From contig CAUEEP010000725.1 in assembly GCA_958450365.1 (NCBI GenBank), forward strand, positions 1,450,501-1,514,500: a DNA stretch of 64,000 bases. Reading direction: 5' to 3'. This stretch comes from Mesorhabditis belari (lineage: Eukaryota; Nematoda; Chromadorea; Rhabditida; Rhabditidae). A model generated the notes under the pieces. That model saw only the letters and a program-made list of their open reading frames with translations. It ran no database searches and had not been told where the DNA came from. Positions within the stretch are counted from its first letter, which is position 1. Each line of letters starts with the position of its first letter. Made by a program: the position numbers and the translations under genes. Positions 55,166-64,000 of the stretch are shown here, in pieces.

Positions 55166-55687
55166 TTGGGTTGGGGAGAATGAGTCGGCGCCGAAAATCA
55201 AAAAAAATCTCTAAAACTTCTATTCGACTTCGTCAAATAATATGCGTTTGATATGAGTAGAATGGTTAACTAATTCTCTACAAAATCACATTTAAAAGAA
55301 AATTCAAACAGCGCCTCCGCTCAAAAAAAAGCCATTTTTTCACAAAAACTACAAACTGTGATCTAGAAAAAAACCATCGGTGGGATCTTCCTGCAAATTT
55401 GGCAACTTAAGTAATTGAATGTGCTCTATCTTTTTTATATAAACACCAAAGAAGGTTTATGTGAAAGAAACTGTTCAAATGATGAGTCGGACTCTTTGCC
55501 ATTTTAACCAGCTGCGTTTGGAAGTTCATAAACTCCACGAAAGAAAAGCTTTGTGGAATCTCTCAAAAGTGATTTTGTAGAGAAATAGTGGATCCTTTTG
55601 ATGAAACCAAACGTATGTTTAAAGAAGGCTTTATGTGTGCAAAAAGTCCCTTTAAAGTTCGGCGCCGACTCATTCTCCCCAACCCAA
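55166..55687. mobile_element. mariner-derived MITE, TA-flanked
   Basis: 522 bases, ends TTGGGTTGGGGAGAATGAGTC / GACTCATTCTCCCCAACCCAA, TA on both sides (55164-55165, 55688-55689). Sister of the 44839 copy. Confidence 0.9.
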
Positions 55688-55890
55688 TAGCTTGATAATT
55701 GAGTTTTTTTGTGTGTAGTTTCGAACTTTTAAGTGGTTTTGAGTTTTTACACAAGTAAAACATAAAAAATTATTAGATAGATGTTAGATAAGATTTGAAT
55801 CTACAGAATACAAAAAAATTCAAAATCAGTTCAGTATTTCTGAACAAAAATCGCTTTTTAAACTTCGTCCATAAAGTACTCATTTCCCAT

Positions 55891-56443
55891 TTTACGTCTT
55901 ATTGAAACGAGTCAAGGATCAAGGAATATCTGCTTGCATCAAAATTCCGATGGAAGCTTTCAGTTTGAGTGTTGAAAACCGGATAAGAGTCAAGAATGGG
56001 AAAATCTCGTCGCTCGTATCAGGCAATCTTTCAACTCACCAGGGAAATCGGCTCAGGGAAACGATCCAACACAAGGCACCAATCATTATCACAATCTAAG
56101 ACGATCAAGGATGTCTGTTTGCCTCAAAATTCCGATGGAAGCTTTCAGTTTGAGTGTTGGAAACTGGATAATGGGAAAATCCCGTCGCTCGTATCAGGCA
56201 ATCCTTCAACTCACCAAGGAAATCAAGCAAGCGGCTCAGGGAAACGATCCAACACAAGGCACCAATCATTATTACAATCCAAGACAAGACATTGAGACAT
56301 GGATTTCCGAATGGAAAAGAAACTGTGATCATTGGACGTCATTGGACATTGTCATTGTCATTGGACGGCATACTTTCTTCAGAACTAAAGCCGAGTTTTG
56401 TGGTGGATTCAAGAATGACTATTGGTGGCGTCAGTTGAAATAA
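55891..56443 (+). pseudogene. SleB-like cell-wall hydrolase (Hydrolase_2) remnant, tandemly duplicated
   Basis: Frames give VLLKRV (as in the AVxLNRV segment), SDGSFQFECWKLDNGK, then QAAQGNDPTQGTNHYYNP and VIGRHTFFR. The order QF.CW, then G.DPT.G..YYNP, then W...IG.H.F is that of the SleB/Hydrolase_2 peptidoglycan amidase or transglycosylase fold. The pieces lie in different frames: a one-base shift falls in an AAAA run after the ECW motif (about 56173) and another further upstream. A partial first copy at 55915-56100 repeats the unit and has TGA in place of the ECW tryptophan. The stop TAA is at 56441. A family known chiefly from bacteria and phages suggests old horizontal transfer, but contamination of an assembly is argued against by the flanking worm-type MITE and gene. 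Confidence 0.6.
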
Positions 56444-56705
56444 ATCTTTTTCTGCTTTTTGCAGATCTAATTGCAGACACATATCCCATAAATCTTATAA
56501 GCAGAAAAGTCAGAAGCTTGATCATATTTGACTACAGTAGTCAATGTCGTTTTGGTCAAAGTCAATGTCGTTTTGGCTTGGTTTTGGAAATTTTAGTTAC
56601 AGTGTCTTAAACCAAAAGTTTATTGAACTAAAAATGGAAATAAAAAATGGTTTTCATAAGTTAAGAACAAAAGCACAAGCATTTACAAAAAGATTTTTAA
56701 ACTTT

Positions 56706-59170
56706 TCAAACACCGAGCTCTTTTGCGTGATGCTCGAAATGTTTCTCGATGAACGAGGCGACAAACCAATGTGAGTGATCGTAATCGGGTTGGCAATGGT
56801 AATCCACCTGGAATTTAAAGTATTTTTTTTTTCTGTCAAAGTATTTGATTCTGATTCCGGATTAGCTTTCTTTGTTATGAAAATCTTAAAACGAATTTCA
56901 CAGGGAAAGATCAAAGGTCTAACAAAGTTTTCTTTAATTACCAGCTTCGAATCTTTGAACCAATTCAATTTAAAGACTTTTTCTTTAATCAAAATCTTCC
57001 AAACATTTTTATGCCTAATTCTGACTGTTTTCCAAATCTTTTAAGCTTAAAAAATACTTCTAAATGCTCGTTGTTTTGAATGGATTCTGGCTGAAGTTCC
57101 TTTTTCACCAAAAACGGATCAATGGCTCCGATGTCAACTCGTATGACTCGTTTAGGTCCAGTGTATCTAAATAAGCAGAATGTTAACAAATGTTCTAGAT
57201 TTTTCTTAAAGAAATTGCTTTCTTTAATCAGAATAGGTTAGCGGTAAAGCTACACTACCTGGCAGCAAGCATGGAAGAATCGTAATCAGCCCAAGTTGCC
57301 TCATCAGTGCCCAAATAACGAGCAAAGAGCTGAAAAAGGATTACAAATTTGAATAACAAACTTGAATAACAAGCTTAAACATTTCATTCTATAGTAATTC
57401 TAGAAATAGAAATGATCTAATTTTTACTGGACAGCTGGCAACTGGCTGAGCCGGCTAAACGCTATGGTTATGAATTACAGATTGGCTATGAAACTTACAA
57501 GGGATGGTCAACTGGCTGAGCCAAATTCAATGTAACCTATACCATTCGGCGCAGAATTTTATGCTGATTCCGAAAATGTATTCCGTTTTTGCTAAATGCC
57601 AATCTAGAGTTATAAGTGTCTAAAGTTCTGCTAGGACTCCGAAAATGGGGTCTTTTGGGTCTTAGCGACCTCCTTGCGGACCCAATTCATTACAGCCGTG
57701 GTCGAGTGGTACAGCGTTCGTTTCCAGAGTGAGAACACGCAAATTCGATCCCGGCTTTAGATCTTTCTTTTGCTTTTATTCAAGAAGTATTGACTAGTGT
57801 TTTTTCTGCGACCAAAATTTCTTTTCCAGTACAAACCCGTCTTCCGAAGAAGCTTTTCGCTGGATGACAAACCGGGGCAAAAGCGGAGATCGACTTGAAG
57901 ATTTCTGGGTGCTGAAAAGAACAACTCTAGTTGTTGAAGTAATAAAAAATGATGAAAAGTTGAAATTTAGATTCCAAACCTTCAATCCAATCGTGATCGC
58001 TCCATGTCCGCCCATAGAAAACCCGAAAATCCCGATCTTCTCCTCATCAATGGGGAAATTCTGAAAGTACAGTACTTTCATAAGTTTCAAGAACATACTT
58101 TTTTCACAATGTCAAGAAGTTCTTTTGTCACATACGAGTACATCCGATAGTTTTTCGACCATGGCTCTTCAGTGGCATCAAGGTAAAAACCGGCACCCTA
58201 AACTTTCTTTTGCTAAACCCTAAACTAAACGTTTCAACTTTGTTTAAGCCTAGCTGTTTTAAAGGTATGCCTTGTGCTGATGCATGAATTTATCTTTTTT
58301 TCATTTTCCTTGAGCTTACTTTTAACTTCTTTTGCTTATCTAGAACCCCTGTCTTTAGATCTCTATTCATTTCTAAATATTTGGCATGCTTTCCTCGACT
58401 AGCTCTCTTGTTCTTCAGCATTGCTTTTAGAATAGCTTGGTCTTGTTTCCATCTTAGAACCAAGCTAGCATCTAATTCGAATTTCTTAGCGACAGCACTA
58501 TTACCGAATGGCTTTCTCGTTTGGCCGTAATTTGTACAAAAATTATATTATTACACCTACGTGCTGATAATCTAGTGAGAAATCGGTTCTTAATACTCCT
58601 TTCAGTAAAATATATTTAGCACAGCACAAAGTCGACGTTTGATTTGTGATCAAACGAATGCCTTGTGTTTTGTGATTTCTGTTTTTACCTTTCCAAAGTC
58701 GGGCCCATCCATATCGGGCACATCATCTCCCCTTGGTGACGTGTCTGGATTAATGATGATGAAACCATATTTGTCAGCGAGTCGCTGTGGACCGAACTTC
58801 TCGATAAAGTTCGCATGAGTTGCAGTGATACCTAAAATTGCATTTGAAGATAGTTTTCATTTAATTGAAAAACTTTATTAGATATTAAACTGAATGCCGA
58901 AAAAGATTTACCGGACAAGAAAAAGAGTGTCGGACGAGGTCCAGTATGATGTGTTGCACAAGGCAAATAGACGCCAAATGTCATCTCACATTGGTTTTCA
59001 TGGCTAAATACTTTATTCACTTGACAATTCTTTATAAAAAAAGCTATCTAATCTTGTAGAAAAGTTTACAGTTTAAAGTTTAAATCAAATTCCTACCTTT
59101 GATGCTTGTAAACCTTTTGATAGCCATTAAACGATCTCCATGAGCTGATCAATTCAATTTCACTAGACAT
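56706..59170 (-). CDS. S-formylglutathione hydrolase / esterase D, nine exons, 281 aa
   Basis: Exons: 59170-59097, 59003-58912, 58831-58689, 58197-58099, 58060-57980, 57911-57837, 57329-57259, 57166-57058, 56807-56706; 846 bases, all junctions in phase, stop TGA. Length agrees with esterase D (about 280). Motifs: MTFGVYLPC near the start, [26 protein letters not shown], nucleophile elbow [14 protein letters not shown] (catalytic Ser; Phe replaces the usual His before it), [22 protein letters not shown], the Asp region [10 protein letters not shown], and catalytic His in DYDHSHWFV. It hydrolyses S-formylglutathione in glutathione-dependent formaldehyde detoxification, in the cytosol. A shorter frame starting MNKVFS (59020) is rejected because a TATTTAG acceptor lies inside it. 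Intron 6 holds a tRNA-like element. Confidence 0.93.
57510..57760 (+). repeat. single foldback arm plus tRNA-like sequence in esterase intron 6
   Basis: GGTCAACTGGCTGAGCCAAAT ... CCATTCGGCGCAGAATTTTA matches the arm core of the 1250 and 41836 elements. At 57693-57758 a tRNA-like stretch follows: GTGGTCGAGTGGTACAGCG (A-box) and AAATTCGATCCCGGC (B-box). Confidence 0.65.
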
Positions 59171-59604
59171 ATTTGTGAAAAATCGAAGTGAATTTCTCTT
59201 CGAAAATAGAAATATAGCGAGTCAGCTTTGTGCGAATCAACACAACATTTTCAAAGCTGATAAGAAAAGGCAAAAAAAAAGTGGGGTGTTTGCTTCTTTT
59301 ACGCGTATAGATAAACAGATTTTCGAAGAAAAACCAATACAAAGTGAATCAGGAACTTAAGGAAAGAAATTTGAATCATCGTATTTTGATTTGGAATAAT
59401 AAAATCATTACGGATTGAGACAAAGAGCCATTTTCCGCCTTAAACCGCACCGAAATGTCCTCATTTTTGTGTCTTGTTCTCGTTTTGATTATCTTTAAAA
59501 TCATGCCACAAAAATTTTCATAAATCGACTATTAGTGAATTAGCATATTTTTAAAGTCAACTTGTTAAAAGTTTCAGAATTTCACTGGTATCTCATTCTT
59601 GTAA
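59171..59604. other. no gene seen
   Basis: Region between the esterase start and the 3' end of the third receptor. A 61-codon open frame (59175-59357) has no features. Probably contains the esterase promoter; no TATA element was evident. Confidence 0.4.
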
Positions 59605-61940
59605 TCACTGGGAACAGTCAATGAAAGGATAGCATTCTTCTTTCGTAAAATCTCTGAAACATTTCGAATTATTCGGATAGATATTGAACAAACTATTCAA
59701 AATCTTAGTGGCATCTGTTTTCAAGATCTTGCGCAGAGATTTAGAGCCAAATATCAGCACTTGAGCATTGAGTGTCGTATGAAAACTGAGGTACAGAAGC
59801 GGTAAAGCCGGAACTAAATGATGACATTTGACAGAGACTTTTAAATCCAAATTTTAAAAAGAAATGTTAAAAGATAGAGAATTTACAGCTGAACGTAAAG
59901 TTCTGTAATCGTTTTCCAACAAGGAATCCCTTTCAAGTCAACTTGCCGATTGAGGCTATGTAGAAAAAGTTCAGCCAACGACAAAGCACGACACCCACCG
60001 CTCCTCCATAAATAAAAAGCATGAGAAAAACCTGAAATTGATTTTTGGGAAGGGAAAAATCCTTATACCTGCAACAATAGAACCCGAGTATAGTCGATTT
60101 GTGCTTGTCGAGCCTGTTTACTGACGAGATTCTTTGAGTTTCGTTTCATGGTACGCAACAACCAATAAGTCATGATGAGCACATAAAACGAAATCCCGAT
60201 CACGATTGCCCAACCGCCAATGATGTACACGTGCGCCAAATCAGCTCTGCCGGTGAAAGCCCAGAAGTATATGTTTGCCGAGTCGGAAAGCATTACATCG
60301 TAGATCTCTTGGGGTATCGACTGAAAAGTTACGATTAAGAATTACGTCATAGGCCTTTTTACAGTAAACTTTAGTATTTAGCTGGCTCAACTATGGCTTT
60401 TAATTTTTTCCACCTGAAACAAAAAGGATATTCAGTTTTACGGTCGGATAAAAGCTTCAAATGCGCTCACACTACAATACTTCTTGCAGATGTCCTACCG
60501 TGATAGTAGCGCCCCTTAACTAAATATTTTAATGCTTATGAGAAATTAAGATATTCAGCTTTTTCCTTTTTAGCTTACAACTACAACATTTTCATTAAAT
60601 TCTTCTCCGTTTTACTGCTTTTCTAACATTTCTTATTCGTTTTCTTTGATAATTTTATTTTTTTAGGTTTGATGAGCGATCACGAAAGCTGGGATGACTT
60701 TGAAGCGTTTCGCGATTGATGTGAGCATGAACTAAACGGATTCTCTGAGGAAGGCTTAAATGCTTATAATGATTTCAACGTTTCACGATTGATTTGAGCA
60801 TGAACTAAACGGATTCTTTGAAGAAGACTCAAATGCTTATAATGATCTCAATATGAATTGAACGAAGAATTACATGATGAATCGGACAAAGAAGCAAACG
60901 AGGGAACGGCCAAAGCCAAAGCGAAAGAAAAAAAGCAATAGATGTGAAGACTAAACTCGATGCTGCAAAAATGCCGTTCACCCGTTCATGCTGCTGCCAA
61001 ATTCTACAAAATTGACCGGGCTTCTGTCCACCGATACGTTAAACAAACAAATGAGCTGAACAAAATGCACGAAGAAAGGAAGCGGCTCGATGGTGGCGGA
61101 CGCATTTGACCTCAAAAGAGATTGATGAAGCTTGGGCAATATGGATTCTTGAAAAAGGAGCAAAAGCAAAGCGAGTGACCCGGCAAATCAGCAGGTAATC
61201 GATTTGATGATGCAGAGATTCTCTTCAAAAGAAGACACAGTTGAACGGAATCGTTACGAAATCGGAACCAGGTATCTTTGAAGTCAGTTGTACTGCGATT
61301 GCGTCCCATGACTTGATCACATTCAATTTGGCTACTAGCTGCCCTTCTCTTGTTAGTTTAGATCGAGTATCCACTCTTTATAGTAAGAAACGTACGCCTG
61401 TTTTCGAAGCCAAAATTGGACCCAAAAAGAAGTTACGAGCCATTGTGTATATGCCGCTTCCCTCTTCGCTGTAACCCTTAAACTTTTATATTTGTCTTTT
61501 GCAGATAATAAAAACGTGAAGGAGTTTGATTTGCAAGTAAAGTAGATTTCTGAAGAGGAGTTTAAACCTTTAGCTTTAGCTCGACCTTTAGCTTACCGGG
61601 AATTGCTCTAACCACTGAGCTATTCGGTACCTTAACTTGCCAAGAGAAAGAGGGAAAGACAAGGGGAAAGAAGAATGGAAGAAAGGAAGAAAGAAAGAAG
61701 TTTAAACAAGCTTTAGGAAGATGTTACCTCTTTCCAAACTTTTTCCGCATTGTAAAATGGCATTCCTTGCACGATCGCAACAGCAACAACAGCAGCAATG
61801 CATGCTATACTGCTGATGATGAGTAAGCTTTTTCGAAACTTTTTCTTTGCTTTCTCTTGATTATTGATGAAAGCTTTGCGATAAGCGAGAGCAATCATTA
61901 GCATCAAAGCGGTGGCGACTTGACAAGTCACGAACGCAAG
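59605..61940 (-). CDS. seven-transmembrane receptor, 3' exons only (TM3-TM7)
   Basis: Exon 61940-61728 (71 codons) encodes TM3 (VTCQVATALMLMIALAYRKA) and TM4 (LLIISSIACIAAVVAVAIVQ). Exon 60320-60069 (84 codons) encodes IYFWAFTGRADLAHVYIIGG, TM5 and a basic loop ending QIDYTRVLLLQ. Exon from 60031 encodes TM6 (VFLMLFIYGGAVGVV). The terminal piece (about 59830-59605, stop TGA) encodes TM7 (LVPALPLLYLSFHTTLNAQV) and a Lys/Cys-containing tail. The TM6-TM7 junction could not be resolved: a plausible extracellular loop 3 (LKGIPCWKTITELYVQ) is in a different frame, so a frameshift or missed small intron exists near 59960. TM1-2 exons were not found; a foldback element lies directly upstream and they may be beyond the window. 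Confidence 0.7.
60660..61260 (+). pseudogene. pogo/Tigger-like transposase N-terminal remnant in receptor intron
   Basis: Frames include AAKFYKIDRASVHRYVKQTN, RLDGGGR, WILEKRSKSKRVTRQ and VIDLMM..FSSKEDT, resembling the DNA-binding (HTH / CENP-B type) region of pogo-like transposases. Several frameshifts and stops. A 95-base direct duplication lies at about 60680-60860 (ATGAACTAAACGGATTCT). Confidence 0.55.
61565..61640 (-). repeat. tRNA-like sequence
   Basis: On the minus strand, GAATAGCTCAGTGGTTAGAGCA is a near-perfect tRNA D-arm/A-box. The 3' half (AAGGTCGAGCTAAAG) is only a weak B-box. Confidence 0.55.
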
Positions 61941-61957
61941 CTAAAAGGAAATATCAG

Positions 61958-62762
61958 TAATAAGTAATGGCGGATTTGCTGGGAGATGGTCTCAAACTTA
62001 ACCAATCTTAACGACTTTGGTCTTGTTCGAAAGCTGTATTTAATAAAAAGACAGTAGAGAAGACCATTTGTTGATTCGTTCCATTTGAAAATCTTTATAA
62101 GCATTTAAGTGAGCTCAGCCAGACCCAAAAAGTGTCCTCAGATCAAAGATCAACAAATTTTAACGTTTTGATAAACTTTTACTCGTTTGATATGGAGAAT
62201 AATGGAGATTATGTTGTTGATTAATTGTTTCTTTCGTTTTTGTTGTTGATCACATTTCACATTTCGTCAATTTTTCAGTCAAAAACTTAAAAAATATGTT
62301 TTTCGTGATCAGCGGGTAAAATTACCCAAGTTAAGGTAAACTTTGGTCTTTTTGCAAAGAAAAGTTGAAAATTTAGTCGCAGTTGGGAGTCGAACCATCG
62401 ACTCTCGGATTAACGAGTCGCCAAGCCGCGCAGCTGAAATTTTAACCTCAAAACTTAAGAACAACAACAACAACAGAAACAAAAACGAAAGAAACAATTA
62501 ATCAACAACATAATCTCCATTATTCTTCATATCAAACGAGTAAAAGTTCATCAAAACGTTAAAATTTGTTGATCGTTGATCTGAGGACAGTTTTTTAGGT
62601 CTGATTAAGCTCACTTAAATGCTTATAAAGATTTTAAAATGGAAAGAATCAACAAATGGTCTTCTCTACTGTGTTTTTATTAAATACAGCTTTCGAACAA
62701 GACCAAAGTCGTTAAGATTGGTTAAGTTTGAGACCATCTCCCAGCAAATCCGCCATTACTTA
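61958..62762. repeat. large foldback element with tRNA-like centre
   Basis: Arms of about 290 bases (61958-62245, 62460-62762) are inverted copies: GCGGATTTGCTGGGAGATGG, ACGACTTTGGTCTTGTTCGA, GACAGTAGAGAAGACCATTTG, CATAATCTCCATTATTC. The centre carries a minus-strand tRNA-like stretch (about 62440-62380): CGCGGCTTGGCGACTCG and ATGGTTCGACTCCC. Confidence 0.85.
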
Positions 62763-63431
62763 CTAGCCAGCCTAATACAAATTTGGGGCAGTTCTAGAAC
62801 CAGATATAACCGCACTTGATACCTGGGCCAAACTCTTGTTGGAATATCACCGACTAGTACCAAATTTTGTAGCTTTACTGCAGTGGGGATATCTCTACTT
62901 TAACCCAAATTCAACCACCGCCGCGACTCGCAACTTTGCATGATTTCTAATTGCAACAATTAGCAAAATGAGCAAATTGTAGTCATTTTTCTCATCAAAA
63001 ACTCCCTTTGTCAGTTTTGCCATATATTAAGCAAATTTGGCAATTGCTAGTAGACTACTAAAAAGCTTGTAATAGGCTTGCAGGTGTGTGCTGAATAATC
63101 AGCACTGCGACTGCAATTTACACTTAAAAAGTGCAAAGCTTCAAAGTACAAAACGTGAAACCACTACGGAAAAGTACAAATTCCACTCAATTCTTGTCTT
63201 ACCAGAATATCTTTTCTTCCACAAATATGGTAATTTATTGTTAAAATTCCATTTCCATTCCGGCTTCATTCCGCGTCCTTTTTTACTCAGTGTTCAAGTT
63301 TGTTGCTTACGTTTTTGTTTGTGAATCGTTCAATCTGTATCCTTCCACAGTTCGCTTTAGTTATTTGAATTCGTGCAAGTAAACCGTTTCGTTAAAGTCA
63401 GATACAAATAACAGATAAATGGTGAACAGTT
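62763..63431. other. no gene seen
   Basis: No splice-supported frame on either strand; the expected TM1-TM2 exons of the third receptor were looked for and not found. Confidence 0.4.
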
Positions 63432-63745
63432 TAACAAAATCTACTATATATAAAAGAGCTGTGTCTCTCTGTCTGTCTGTGCGCACTACTCCTCCGCACT
63501 CAGTGAGCCATTTCAATGACTTATAGTTAGTTAGTTTGGCTTAGTATTCCATGTAGTTGTGCAACGTTTTTAAATTTTTAAAAACCAGAAGTACCGACGC
63601 CGGCGGGAGTCGAACCCGGGCCATGTGGGCTAGAGACAAGTGCGCTCGCATTGAGCCATCTACTCGATCATGGCCGAGTGGTTAGCGCGCGCGTCTCTCA
63701 AACGAATGCAAGAAAGGTCGCGGGTTCGACTCCTCTCGCCGCCAA
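63432..63745 (+). mobile_element. SINE-like element with head-to-head tRNA-like modules
   Basis: In order: TCTACTATATATAAAAGAGC, CTGTCTGTCTGTGCG, body (GACTTATAGTTAG, ATGTAGTTGTGCAACG), a minus-strand tRNA-like module (63658-63600, B-box GGGTTCGACTCCC), then a plus-strand module (63668-63745, CATGGCCGAGTGGTTAGCGC ... CGGGTTCGACTCC). The plus module resembles tRNA-Ser. Same architecture as 13331-13660. The tail from 63746 to 64000 shows nothing recognisable. Confidence 0.75.
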
Positions 63746-64000
63746 TTCTTTTGCTTTTTGCTTCCAAAACTTTTTTCCTACTGGTTTGTACAAAGTGCAA
63801 AAGACCGAAAATCTTAGTTTAAATGCACATGCTCGTAAATGCTCGTGTTAGAACAAGAACTTTTTGGTTCAACGTGAAAGATTCTTTCGGGAATTTTGGG
63901 AATTTCCACTACAACTCTCAAGCTCTGAAAAAGTGTAGAAACTAGAAGATCAATTTCTTTTTCGAATTTCAAATTCAGTTTTGAGTCAAGCCTTAAGTCA

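Noticed and set aside
56544..56774. 76-codon plus-strand frame ending LDERGDKPM
   Set aside because: It overlaps the last exon of esterase D on the opposite strand, which is supported by motifs and splicing.
58832..59020. Start of esterase at the ATG of [10 protein letters not shown]
   Set aside because: An acceptor TATTTAG lies after that ATG and joins in phase to an upstream exon (59170-59097) matching the esterase N-terminus.
63668..63745. Functional tRNA-Ser gene
   Set aside because: A-box and B-box are good, but the acceptor stem does not pair and it is part of a repeated element with a second, inverted tRNA-like module.

Overview
The window looks like nematode nuclear DNA. It is AT-rich, and its genes are split into many small exons. 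Introns mostly begin GTGAGT/GTAAG and end TTTTCAG. Gene content is typical of worms: divergent seven-transmembrane chemoreceptor-like genes, C-type lectins, papain-family proteases and small secreted proteins, set among many mariner/Tc1-derived elements. I cannot name the species. Gene models below were built by hand from splice sites and reading-frame continuity. The best ones (kinase, two receptors, esterase D, cysteine protease, propeptide, lectin) keep frame through 5 to 13 exons, which is strong internal support.

Layout. 1-6.5 kb: repeats only (direct and inverted copies, a foldback element, a TA-flanked mariner, a nested mariner copy). 6.5-8.4 kb: an unrecognised gene on the minus strand. 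8.4-9.4 kb: minisatellite and a pogo-like transposase remnant. 9.5-12.8 kb: a seven-exon protein kinase (minus); its intron 5 holds a mariner element carrying a fragment of the 6.5-8.4 kb gene. 13.3-14.5 kb: SINE-like elements next to a truncated C-type lectin. 14.7-17.9 kb: minisatellites and a secreted thioredoxin-fold gene (minus) whose intron holds a copied receptor exon. 18.5-19.8 kb: mariner fragments. 21.2-25.1 kb: a complete chemoreceptor gene (minus). 25.4-32.2 kb: MITEs, mariner copies and a broken papain-like gene (plus). 32.6-34.9 kb: a small secreted precursor with Lys-Arg sites (plus). 35.6-35.8 kb: a possible small secreted protein. 37.3-41.5 kb: a 13-exon papain-family protease (minus). 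43.3-49.3 kb: a 12-exon receptor gene (plus). 49.8-50.6 kb: a large minisatellite. 51.2-54.6 kb: a head-to-head pair that uses duplicate copies of one signal-peptide exon for an eight-cysteine peptide (minus) and a C-type lectin (plus). 55.9-56.4 kb: a broken SleB-like (Hydrolase_2) gene of bacterial type. 56.7-59.2 kb: a complete esterase D / S-formylglutathione hydrolase gene (minus). 59.6-61.9 kb: the 3' part of a third receptor (minus). 61.96-64 kb: a large foldback element and a SINE.

How it fits together. Only the esterase is a clear housekeeping enzyme. The rest are environment-facing or secreted genes (receptors, lectins, protease, peptides) of the kind that turn over quickly in nematodes. 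Nearly every intron longer than about 400 bases contains an identifiable repeat. Several duplications move coding pieces: a gene fragment inside a mariner, a receptor exon in another gene's intron, and a duplicated signal exon in front of two unrelated domains. The most unusual repeat feature is a set of inverted-repeat elements with a tRNA-like sequence at their centre, together with SINEs that carry two tRNA-like modules placed head to head.
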